A stretch of 64,000 bases of DNA from Temnothorax longispinosus (Eukaryota > Arthropoda > Insecta > Hymenoptera > Formicidae): NCBI RefSeq assembly GCF_030848805.1, contig NC_092361.1, positions 12,451,444 through 12,515,443 on the forward strand, given 5' to 3'. How positions within the stretch are numbered: position 1 is the first letter of the stretch; the number at the start of each line of letters is the position of its first letter. Both the position numbers and the translations under genes were made by a program. This document shows, in pieces, positions 12,201 through 22,000 of this stretch. The notes beneath the pieces are model-generated. The model saw nothing but the letters and a program-made list of their open reading frames with translations, made no database searches and was not told the DNA's origin.

Positions 12201-15200
12201 CGTGCATGCAGAAAGACAATATTGACAGTTTATATGTCTTAATTACTATAGCCGTATAATTCCTTATGTATCTTATAAGTCGTATAGTCTTTAACCCTTT
12301 CGTTCTTCAATTATTTAGAATATTTTTTTGCGCGTCAAACACTTCTATATAGTCAAGATTATTTTAATTTATTAAATTAAGTATTTATTGTTAATCTTAA
12401 TTTTCTTGTATTTAAAGTTTAAATAGCAATGATATTAAAAGAAAGGGGTTAAAGCTGAGACAGATCTCGATAAAAGGATCTATTATTCGTAATCCAAATA
12501 AAAGCGAAGATAAATCTTGCAGCGGATTTACGGATCGCTCGGACAGGGAGTAGCCGTGTGATCTGAGAGAATTACTTTTCCCAAATGCGCTCTCTCTCTT
12601 TCCCTTTTAATTAAATGAAATTTCTGGGCTAGGATCTGTAACGATTGCCATCGCGGAATGATATAACGTTTCCTAACGATTCAATTTTACTTATTAAAAT
12701 CGCGATACATATTGAATAACGGGCCAAGCGTTCTCGGAATTATCAGCGCCGAATTGCAGAAGAACGCTCACACGCGTTTACGAAGAGAGCTCTACTATGA
12801 ATTTTATCAAACTAGAATAGCAAATATTTAGATGGTGCGTGAATAAATTAGACAGATAAAGCTATATAGATATAATGACTCAAAGTAATGATAATGACAT
12901 TATTGGGCATTAAATAATATATATTGCTACATGTGTGGGATAACGCAAAATTCATCTTTCTAGTTAATTTCAAATCAATTTTTCGTTAATATATTTCTAA
13001 ATGACGCTGAGTTGTTTAACATTAAGTAAAATGGTTTAAAAAAATAAGAATAACGATTTTCTATTATTTTTATTAAAAATAGAGAATTTTCTTATACATA
13101 GATGATATAGGGTAAACTCGGGTAAGATGGCCTATGTGCACAACATGCTTTCACTTAAAATAAGTTCAGGAAATAAAAATTTATTTTGTAAACTTTTTAT
13201 AAAGTTTGCATTGCCGCGCTACATAATAATGCCTTTTTCGTGTTAATAATACTGCTAAATTCGTGTGCAGAGGTTAATTAAATTTTTTTTGCGAGAACAA
13301 TACAGGCGAAACGAGCGTTTTACTTGTTCCGCCTGAGATTAGTTTTGCAAACGTGATCGCGGAACTTTTTCCCGTCCTCACGTTTACCTGTTCCAATTTT
13401 ATTACAACGACAGTAACCATTTCTACCCTGCCGACTCTACGGCCGTAACTATGTAAATTTGCTTCCTTACTTTTTAAACAGCATCCCCGTTCTCAGCAAC
13501 ATTTTATAATGCGGCCTTAAAAGCTGGAAATGAAATGAAACTGGAATGACGGCGGCGCCGGCGCGACTGCAACGTTAACAATTCCTCTCGCAATGTGTAG
13601 GTTCATAAAAAGTATATCGGGACTTTTTGAACACATTCCAAAAATTTTGCACGTGCATTTACACGCGAAATTAAATAAAGCAGGAAAAGATTTCACCTTT
13701 TGCAAATTCGTTGTAGTTATTACGTGTAGATTTTTATTTACAAATATTTATATTACGATCTTGTATTATTAATTTTTAATTATCTCAAAATAATTATAAA
13801 ATTATCCATTTTTTTATTATTGTATATATTATATTATATTTGTATTGTTATGAAGTCTTTTTCGTATCACACACTTTGTGTTCGCGAGAGGATGTTTAGA
13901 AGGGAAATGTTTTTGCTCACATTTTCTTGTCATAGCTTGCACTTGAGTTACTTTCTACTTCGCGAAGTCACGTTTATATAGTGGCACACGTAGCCAGCTG
14001 CCTAGAATCGACTGTCGCACTGTCACACATATCAACTTGGCCGCGATTGTTGCAATTTCGCACAAAATTTACACCGCTCGGCGTCTAAAAGTCGTCGCTC
14101 AATGGCCACGGCAATTCTACGGCTAGCGCGTGTACCTATATATCTCCCGCCGCGCGTGTATAATTAGAATCCTTAACGCATTAACAAGTTTATTCGCTCG
14201 TAAGTGCGTTTGCCGCGTGTCCGCCTTTGCCGTCGCGATTTCGGTAAACTTAGCGCGGCCGAATTTGCACAAATGTTCTCTTCAATAATCACATTGTACG
14301 GATGGCGTACAAATGTAAATTTGGCACAAAGGTGTGAATGAAGGTATAGTAAGCCATTAGCAATCGGCGATGAGAAGGACGGTTCCACAGAATACGATAT
14401 TACAAAGATATGTAAGGTAAATGTACCAATGCCTGGACACGTGCCTAGATACCTATGTCTGGACATTTTTATCATTTTAATCCTTAAATAAGTTATAACG
14501 CGAATTAAAATCAAAGATGAAAATCTTTTTCTTGCATTATATTTTTATCTTTGATTTTAATTCGCGTTATAATTTATTTAAAGATTAAAATGATAAAAAT
14601 GTCCAGACATAGGTATCTACGTGTCCAGGCATTGGTACATTTACCTTACAGACTTTGTATTTCGGGGTCATAAAAATAAAAGCACCAAATGTGAAGACTA
14701 CGTCGAAAAATAGGAGATAATTACTGTGCATGTGTTATCGCGATAACGAAAGCGATGAAGGAATCCGCTGAAGCTCGGTACACAGTAAAAAATAAAATGT
14801 TAATCGTAACATTTTTCAAATGTCCCAGAAAGTCCACTCTAAATTTTGAGTTAAAATAACTCATTCATCGTGTGTTACTTGTTGACAAATTAGAAATGTT
14901 AATTTATTGACACTATATTTTACATTTATATTTGTTCTTTTAATTTTAAGTATAATGTAAAAATAACTTGTAAAAAATGTCGATATAACATATTTGAATA
15001 AACGATAGTTATTTCAACTTAGAAGAAATGTTGTTTTGAACATTTGATTGTAGTAAATTTGATTATTTTGTATGTCAAAGTTTACGATTATTTGAAGATT
15101 TACTTTAACTTTTGTTTATGTTAAAATAACTTTAAGGCGTATTGATTTTTTGAAATAATTATGTTAAAAGAACTCAAAATAATATTCAATTTCTAAATGA

Positions 15201-16980
15201 CATACATAAAGTGTTAAGTTATCACGTTGACATTAATATAACACATGAAAATGTTACGAAAATAATAACATAGCTGTTGTATGTTAATTTTACATTGAAA
15301 TAATAGTCAAATCTTGGTAACACAAGAAAATTTTAACATTTGGACGCACGATTTTTTACTGTGTATATTCGCGATTTTCTGGCGTCCGTGATTATAATTG
15401 GCCTCCTAGATACTCCGGCCAATTATAGAATCGGCCGCTACGCTTTCGCGCGATATTTACGCCCCGAGTCCATCGCACTCCTTGGATCTTCAAGTGCAAG
15501 CACTTACGGTTTTAGTCGACAAACTGACCGGCTCTAATAATAATTTTCCGATGTGTTCTCGGCCGGGCGTAAATACTGTGGATTGCTGCGCGGCGCGACG
15601 TAAAGCGGTGCAAGGTCTGCTCAAACGTTGGCACTACATAAATACGTATCTACTCGTATCTACTACGATAACGATCTATAAATATATTTTTCGTAATTGT
15701 CATAAATTTTTGCAAGTTTTCATATATCCTCTCATTAAAAAAGATCGTCTGTGAAAAGATTTGCGATGCCTAATTTCAACGTTGAAGTTATGTTCATCAG
15801 ACAGATAAAGGTGTGACAGATGTTTGGAGATATTAAAACTTCATAATAATTGTCGAAAATTCTCTATTTTTTTAAACTACTTCATAATGTATATATTTAC
15901 GCGCATAGTAAAATCTTTATTAATCTTACAAAAAAACCGAACCTTATTTCTCCTAACTAGGTATAAGTCGCTTCGATTTGTCTTCATTAATTTATTATTA
16001 TTATTGTCAAGCATAAAAACTAATTGAGAATTTAGTATATACTAATTTGCTTTACTTGGTCGGTACAAGAGAGCGAAGCCTTATGACGTGTATGTGGTTC
16101 TTCACGAGAGCCATCAATTTCTCACATTCCTCTCTTTGGGACTCGAAGTAGCTCGCTTGCAAAGTTTCCAGATACTCGGCTAAGTGGCGTTCGCAATATA
16201 ATCGCCGCCATGAACCACCGTACTCGCCCGGATCGTTATGTTCCCATCTGCGACAATAGGAATTAAATCGTACTTGCGTACGCAAATCACTTTGACAAAT
16301 CGCTTTTAGTATCAATTGATTATGCCTTTTAAAAGCACCCGCAGTTAATTGCAGTCTGTTGGTGTGAAATTCATGTTTTAACGTTTTAACGTAAAATATT
16401 TTCGTCCGTAAAAGACGTATAAATACGTCTTTTACGGACGAAAATATTTTTGCAAGATAAATTGGAAGTTGAAACAAAATTAAAAGAAGATTTAAGTCAA
16501 GAACTATCAAAGTCAACTAATTATAAAGAGATTAGAATAAAATTGGAATGAAATTACAGTCGATTAAAGTTGAATGAAGTCGGCTATTATTTGGCCAGAT
16601 TAATCCATAATTGCGACGTAAAGTTCAAGATAGAGCGTTTTCGATAATACGTACTATTACATAATAGTATTTCACATAATCGAGAATCGATAGATGCTCC
16701 GTTCTACCTGTCCTTGGCCGAGCGTTCCCAATAAAACTCATCCTCGATTCTCGGTATCGTCAACTCGAAGGGTAGATTAGTCGGCAGTGTTTCCAGCAAC
16801 ACGTCCCTGTCGGCGCACGTCGGCAGATCCTCCAGAACAGCATTATCCTTCCAGGCCGAGACTATGGTACGAAGCGCGAGAATCTTTAAATCGGGGATTA
16901 CGCCGTCGTCCCACGAGGCGTCTTCCGCTCGCAGCGTCCGTCCTTGCTCTTGCGGTAACAGCGAGGTCTCTGGCGAGCAC
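1571..16980 (-). CDS. DRC5/TCTE1-like leucine-rich-repeat protein (nexin-dynein regulatory complex), 5' end not found
   Basis: Role (family knowledge): DRC5/TCTE1 is an LRR subunit of the ciliary nexin-dynein regulatory complex, needed for flagellar beating. Seven exons were joined by phase: 16980-16708, 16247-16056, 8875-8708, 8626-8488, 4807-4498, 2006-1851 and 1635-1571. Donors include GTAAGT, GTGAGT and GTTAGT, and every junction keeps frame. The N-terminal part carries an acidic AED..W stretch and the junction motif RW....GEYGGSWRRLYCERHL, which matches the HGGSWKR.F.ERHL signature of TCTE1. FEWRDFEFSLEDCLSL and KLKKFSLTRSNLD follow. Three LRRs come next (IEELDLSHCKL, LRTLHLANNNIG, LKDLDLRLNPIQNEG, then LETLNISGCELG). 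About 433 residues are visible, against about 500 in mammals. The first exon was not identified, although the frame stays open upstream to 17243. The last exon is the weakest call: it may instead be read in another frame to 1369. The introns of 7.2 and 3.7 kb are packed with transposons. Confidence 0.85.
3200..3250. repeat. (GA)n microsatellite
   Basis: Uninterrupted GA dinucleotide run of about 50 bp inside the intron between the LRR exons of the DRC5-like gene. Confidence 0.95.
4921..5040. mobile_element. Small foldback MITE
   Basis: The arms are near-perfect inverted copies of about 45 bp (GCCTGCATTCGTTTATTC at the left and its complement at the right, continuing through GGGAGCT.TTGGGAAAATAAAAT), around a short AT loop. 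It has no coding capacity and lies in a DRC5 intron. No target duplication was resolved. Confidence 0.75.
6190..6500 (+). repeat. 60-bp tandem repeat array, about five copies
   Basis: The units start GACCCACATGGGTTAGTTGA and end with an ACTGTCTA.AGC.CC.CA stretch. They repeat at 6301, 6361, 6421 and 6481 (partial), with two more diverged units before 6300. The last units are the most alike, as expected for recent local expansion within the transposon. Confidence 0.9.
7188..7748 (+). CDS. Transposon-borne cysteine-rich protein, function unknown
   Basis: A 186-codon frame within the 5604-8201 element. It shows paired metal-ligand patterns: CFICEE near residue 6, HVKC near residue 53, CLFC near residue 96, and YHGSCKK near residue 170. 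Basic, Glu/Lys-rich stretches lie between. A Cys-x2-Cys ... His-x3-Cys layout suggests a zinc-binding N-terminal domain, as seen ahead of the catalytic part in several eukaryotic transposases. No catalytic DDE or recombinase motif follows; after the last cysteine the frame runs into hydrophobic sequence and stops. It is probably the surviving N-terminus of a longer transposon protein. Host function is unlikely, and I do not recognise the family. Confidence 0.5.
   Translation: MNLEQCFICEETLFRGDTVDVKERGIKTLIESSRERKDNKQLFLRGLNCVTVHVKCRKSYIDKKLIIALLRAKEKAVPSVIGSRKSSIPSFDFKTKCLFCAEEASEEFVKKQTKKNVARRDTVHVINTMQVKENILETAKKRGDTWGETVSMRILNVMDLVAAQGRYHGSCKKILIILIINLLLVD
9335..9956. mobile_element. TTAA-bounded MITE A (622 bp)
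   Basis: It has TTAA at 9331-9334 and 9957-9960. The inverted ends are GGTGGTCCTTTCG at the left and GGTTGTCCTTTCGCG as the complement of the right end. No coding frame was found. The TTAA target fits piggyBac-type transposition (family knowledge). Confidence 0.75.
9961..10298. mobile_element. TTAA-bounded palindromic MITE B (338 bp)
   Basis: TTAA at 9957-9960 and 10299-10302. The arms of about 150 bp are almost perfect inverted copies starting GGTGATCCTAAAGCCGT and continuing through CTAGGTCATGGTCGTCGAAT, with a short loop near 10120-10140. It shares its left TTAA with element A and its right TTAA with element C. Confidence 0.85.
10303..10872. mobile_element. TTAA-bounded MITE C (570 bp)
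   Basis: TTAA at 10299-10302 and 10873-10876. Inverted arms of about 170 bp start AGCTCAAAATAAATATAATA. The middle (10476-10704) carries two direct copies of a GGTAAAGCAGC.ACTTTC segment. No coding frame was found. Confidence 0.85.
11010..11760. repeat. Two diverged direct repeats, possibly old retroelement tail
   Basis: A segment with the landmarks ATATTTACC.CCAAAAAA, GACCTTTTT, AATTTTGTATG.GGGTCCC and AGTATCATGA.ATAGTATACC occurs at about 11020-11190 and again at 11345-11690. The second copy runs into ACATACATATATTCATTTTT and a short AT tail, which resembles a LINE 3' end (inference). Confidence 0.45.
11761..14410. other. Intron sequence with no recognised feature
   Basis: Part of the long DRC5 intron. 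It is AT-rich with scattered CpGs. Open frames here are short, lack splice signals and resemble nothing known. Confidence 0.5.
14411..14650. mobile_element. Palindromic MITE (240 bp)
   Basis: Inverted arms of about 110 bp start TGTAAGGTAAATGTACCAAT and run through GCCTGGACACGT, GTCTGGACATTTTTATCA and AATTCGCGTTATAA, around a short loop at about 14520-14545. The two arms differ at only a few positions, so the insertion is young. No clear target duplication. Confidence 0.85.
14781..15363. mobile_element. TA-flanked MITE with CACAGTAAAAAAT ends (583 bp)
   Basis: The ends CACAGTAAAAAAT and its complement are exact 13-bp inverted repeats with TA on both sides (14779-14780 and 15364-15365). The interior is rich in ATGTTAA and AACAT motifs in both orientations and does not code. 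The TA target fits a Tc1/mariner-type origin (inference). Confidence 0.75.
16393..16450. repeat. Perfect 27-bp-arm palindrome
   Basis: The left arm 16393-16419 and right arm 16424-16450 are exact complements (start AAAATATTTTCGTCCGTAAA) with a 4-bp loop. It lies about 150 bp upstream of the DRC5 exon that begins at 16247, in the intron. Confidence 0.9.
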
Positions 16981-17283
16981 CTGCGAGCCAATTTGCCAGG
17001 ATAAACGTTAAAAATTGTTGAATGAGTAAAGCCAATATTATTCATATATCCAATACGAAGATGTTTATTTCGAGGATTGTTGTACCACACGTGACGCGAT
17101 TTCTTGCGATACCTTGCGTTGTCGAAATTGAACTGCTTTAAAAGGATATACCTAGGGATATACTTTACTTTATTCAAGAAAAACTCGATTTGCACGGTAT
17201 ATACGGAATCAGAATATATGAGGCGAGATAAGAGAAGATACACGTGTCGCGAGGACTCCTATAAAACTATACCATTAGAAAAA

Positions 17284-17325
<42 letters not shown>

Positions 17326-17650
17326 AGTTCAGATATACGTGCTAATTTATTGCTCTAATCCCGAATTTATCACTCCTATCTATTCGCAGGCAATTAATAT
17401 CAAAAGTGGGGATGCTGTCTTCACGTTACGCTAGCACAAGCACCCCCATTCCTGAATAACACGTATAGAGTACCGTAAACGGCGTAAACGAAAGAATCGA
17501 TATACCAGAATTTTGTGCCAATTTTGTACTCTAAAACGCTCCAAAGAGATATCAAAAGTATTGAATGGTGATGATTTTGAATGTACCGATATGCGGTTAC
17601 CGTAACTGCATGAAAGCAAAATAATCAAAAATAAAAAGTTAACTATATAT
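16981..17650. other. Region upstream of the first seen DRC5 exon, with a (GA)n run
   Basis: The minus-strand frame stays open from 16980 to 17243 but loses family resemblance, so the true 5' exon or start is uncertain. A (GA)n microsatellite of about 36 bp sits at 17287-17322. Confidence 0.4.
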
Positions 17651-17654
17651 AACA

Positions 17655-18300
17655 TTAAACTATTGGCGATGTCAGTGTCATGTACAAGAGTAAAGTGTAT
17701 TAAACAAATTAGTTTCTGTGCCGATTGTGGTATTAAGATGATCCTAGAATTTAGTGTTCTTAATATCCTTCTTATCCCGAATTTATTGCTTACTATTTAA
17801 CTTAACACAGTCGATCGACATTGCGACGGTGTTAGCGTCACGTACCTACAAGAGTAAAGTGTATTAAACAAATTGGTTGCTGTGCCAATTTTGGTATTAA
17901 GATAATCTTAGAATTTAGTGTTCCTAAAATGTCCTAGTCGCGAACTTAAATTGCTTACTATTTAACTTAACGATGCGCGATGTCGAGACTTTAAGTCAAA
18001 TATAGTAAAAGTTAAATAGTTAAGTTAAATAGTGAGCAATAAATTTGCGACCAGAACATTTTAAGAGCACTAAATTCTAACATCATTTTAATCCAAAGTC
18101 AGCACAGCAACTAATTTGTTTAAAATACACTTTACTCTTGTACGTAACGCTGACATCGCCATACTCTCGGTGGACTTTGTTAACTTAAACAACGAGCATT
18201 AGATTCCAGACTGGGGTAGAGCACTAAATTCCAGGATCATTTTAATACCAAAATCAAGACAGCAACTAATTTGTTTAAAATATATTTTTCTCTTGTATCT
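17655..18300. repeat. Four-copy repeat, two direct and two inverted
   Basis: A unit of about 150 bp with landmarks AAGAGTAAAGTGTATTAAAC, GAATTTAGTG and CTTACTATTTAACTTAA occurs forward at about 17655-17810 and 17825-17975, then inverted at about 18005-18165 and (shortened) 18212-18300. This gives a large head-to-head foldback. No coding. Confidence 0.8.
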
Positions 18301-19003
18301 TTGTGTGTTTTCGATAAATTTTGAAGTTGTCTTGTAAGTAATAAATTCAAAAATAAAGTATTTAACGAGTATTTGATTGGAGAAACAGTTTAATGTTATA
18401 TCTATAGCTTAATAGAAGTCTGTGCGTATAATACCCGAATTTTTTTTTAATAGTAAGGGTGCTAAGTTTATAAAGGTCCATTTATTCTATTCCATTTTAC
18501 CTGTAAGCTGCTATAACATTCTGCGGTATCGTGTGCGGGATCCTCATTGTTCACGTCCGTTTCTGCACAAAGATGGAAAACACGATAGTTACTTCACCAG
18601 AGTTCGCGAAATGTCCACATAGATGATTTACGATATGTTTGCTGTTTCGACATGCTATTTCTTACCCGGGGGATACGAAAATATTGCGGATCAATAAAAC
18701 TGTTATCTATGCAATTGGTTTTATCAACTGTCTCTCGCGCCTGTATACGATCTACCGCCTCGACATTAAAGCGACCGATGTTATTCTGTGCTTTATTGAT
18801 GGAGGAACGAGTCACCGGTGTCTCGCCAGTACATATTTTCAAGCCACAGAATATCACTGCTCATCCGAACAAATAGTCCGTCGGCAAATATATACATATA
18901 TATAGTATATGGAGTGTCTCGCTTAATCTCGCCCTGATAAAACTCTCGCGGAACTGAGTATGATCATTTTTCACGGCTTTTTTCTCTTTTCTTTTTTTTC
19001 CAG
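18301..19003. other. Intron-like stretch before the first seen KChIP exon
   Basis: No exon could be supported. It ends in a strong pyrimidine tract and CAG acceptor at 19001-19003. The KChIP exon that should encode the conserved YRGFK segment was not found here. Confidence 0.4.
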
Positions 19004-22000
19004 GAGTGCCCCGAGGGAGTAGTCCACGAGGATTCGTTCAAGGACATTTATGCGAAATTCTTCCCGCACGGCAGTGAGTTTATTAAATAACAGCCCACGT
19101 TTTTGCGTAATTAGTTAATGGCTACCCCTCATGCGAATTGCAGACTCCAGTCCCTACGCCCACTACGTATTCAAGGCCTTCGACGTTAATTGCAACGGGG
19201 CCATCAGCTTCAGGGTAATTAAGTCTCTCTCTCATATGTAATGTGTAGTCTTTTCATGAATTTATTAATTTTAACTTGACTCAATGTCCGCTGGCGTATA
19301 TCTTCGCACTCGAATGACGGCGCGCGACGTGTGTTCTCGTCTTGAGATACGTCGCGTATATCTTTTGTGCAAGGAAATTTTCCTCGGCGTATGTTAAGCA
19401 CCTGAATGTTATTGCGCGTACATTTATCAAGGAAACGAATAGTCTAGTCAAATTGTCATTTTACCTGAACAAAAATCCGATATGCAAAATTCCTTTTGGG
19501 GGGTGTTGGAGGCATGTAGAAAAGCTTAACTCTAAGTTGGCGGGACAAAATATGCGGAGGCTTTTCCGCCAAATCGTTTTTTTGCAATAACTCGGCTCCC
19601 TGGAAAGCTACAGAGAAAATAAGGTGACCAATTTGTAGCTTTTTTTGCACTCTACAATTTATGTTATATGACTTTTTTCCTATAATACGATGGGTATTTG
19701 CCGACATATTTGACGATATAGAAGCGATTTAAGATCGATTACTTATATATTTATTTTCGTCGTTTTCGTCAAATATGTCGGCAAATATCCATCGTAGGAA
19801 AAAAAGTCATATAACATAAATTGTAGAGCGCAAAAAAAGCTACAAATTGGGTCACCTTACTTTCCCTGTAGCTTTCCAGGGAGCCGAGTTATTGCAAAAA
19901 AACGATTTGGCGGAAAAGCCTCCACATATTTTGTCCCGCCAACTTAGAGTTAAGCTTTTCTACATGCCCCCAACAACACCCCTCAAAAGGAATTTTGCAT
20001 ATTGGATTTTTTTCCAGGTAAAGCATGGTTTCCCGACAATTTGACTGGACTAGAAGCAATTATTCGGAAATTCTTAAGTAAATTTTATTCATTCGCGCTC
20101 CTTAATTGATTGTCAAGTACACAAAATATACTTCATAAAGAGTAAAATGCACATATTTTATTTATAAGATATGTTATTGTTTATGTAAATAGTAGCTTTA
20201 CCATTGACTATTAACTACACAATAATAATAATAAATTATCGAGACGAAATGATAAAGCGATCGTGTGCTATTCGATTAAGTATAATGTGAAACGACCACA
20301 TCAATTTTAAATTTAGTGCATGATTATCGTCAATCATTCGAGATTTAATCTAATTTGGTTCGTGTCTAATTCAAGCCACGCTTGATTCGCTGCGTATTTT
20401 ATGCCGCGATTCCCGCGGTTCGGTCCTACGGTCGTCATTGACGCGCGGATAAAATGCGGGCGCGACGAACCTCGGTAGGAAATTTCGGCAAGCGAAACGC
20501 AAATGTCGATGCATCTATATATGCGGGCGGACGATGCATGTCCGGCATTTCGCGATAATGATGCGGCACGCGAACGACCCGGGGTCGCCGGGGTCGACAA
20601 GCCGGGGCCAATTGAGCGGATCGTCTATCGGACGAATATAATTAATCGTTTTTACGATAAACGCGGAATACGCATCGGAATATGCATCGGATATCGAAGG
20701 ACAAAGTGCGCGCCTGCGAAGCTCTCACGGGGCGGCTGATCATCCGTCATTCCGCGCGAATGTTGCGCGTACGAGGATTTATTGCACGGCTGCGAAGGCA
20801 GCTTGATGCCTGAACATCGGCATGCGGGAGCTTTCAGTGGCCCAACAAAGTACTCGCGCGGGACACGAACTCGGCTATGTTCCGGGACATGTGGATATTA
20901 CTTTATTTGACTAATTTCCCTCGCTGATGCTTTGCGTCACAGATGGTATGGTTTTTTGGGGCATTTTTACGGGTTTTTTTTAAATATATGCACCCACGAA
21001 TAACTTTGTAGCTGTATATATAACAATATATTGCTAGATATATAAGCAATTTAAACAATAAATTGCTTTGGTTTATATAATTCGTATAATAATATAAATT
21101 ATAAAAATTGTTAATTTATGAAATAATTACATATTGTTGTCAAAAGTGTAGAAATAATTATGATGATTTTATTTAATTTTATTTAAAAGACATTACAAGA
21201 TAATCAATATGGCAATTCAATTTAAGTTTAAGTTTACAAGTTATATTGCTTTTTTATTCAAAAAATGCATTTGCATCATTATTGCAATCATAATTTAAAT
21301 ATGCAATATTATATTATTGTAATATTTTTCTATATTAAATTATCTATGATTATTACAATTTTATTATTGTATAATCTTCTACTTCGTAATGGAAAACGTC
21401 AACGCGAGCACTCGTTTTAAAGAAACAGTTAACTTTCTCTCTGGTTTTCTGCTTCTTTCGCTTTTTTTACATTCATTTACGTCAGAACCGTTTCTCGTTA
21501 TCCGTCGAGTCGTGAAATTTTATTTCAATTTTTATGGAGTTCAACAAAATGGACGATCTCGGACGAGATTTGGTCCAGAACACTGGAGAATGAAGCGCAC
21601 TGTCGTTCCGTCGCGCTTCGTATTAAAATCGCGCGCGACTTCAGACAATTCCGGGGATTGCAGGACCTCCTCGTGACGCTGTCGACCCTGCTGCGGGGCA
21701 GCATTTATGAGAAATTGAGATGGACCTTCAAGCTGTACGACATAAACGGCGACGGCTGCATCACCAGGGGCGAATTGGGCGAAGTGGTGACGGCGGTCCA
21801 CGAGCTCATGGGCAGACGGCATCACGCCGAGGAGGAGAGGAAGGCGAGAGAACAGCTGGACAGGGTCTTCAAGAAACTCGATCTCAACCAGGACGGTGTT
21901 ATCACGATCGAGGAGTTTATCGAGAGTTGTTTGAAGGTACGTCTGGCCGTGAAATAACTACCAGCGATCAAGTAAATGGAAAGTATACAGGGCGTCCTTA

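Noticed and set aside
15340..15620. Possible KChIP 5' exon containing RYLRPESIALL
   Set aside because: A short resemblance to the RHRPE.L segment of KChIPs, but no fitting donor and no following exon with the YRGFK motif could be found.
16704..17243. 179-codon minus-strand frame as a single exon
   Set aside because: Only the part from 16980 downward matches DRC5. A good acceptor lies at 16981-16982, and the upstream part has no family resemblance.
19456..20044. Two mirrored open frames of 83 and 65 codons
   Set aside because: They are the two arms of the 19440-20052 foldback element, read on opposite strands.
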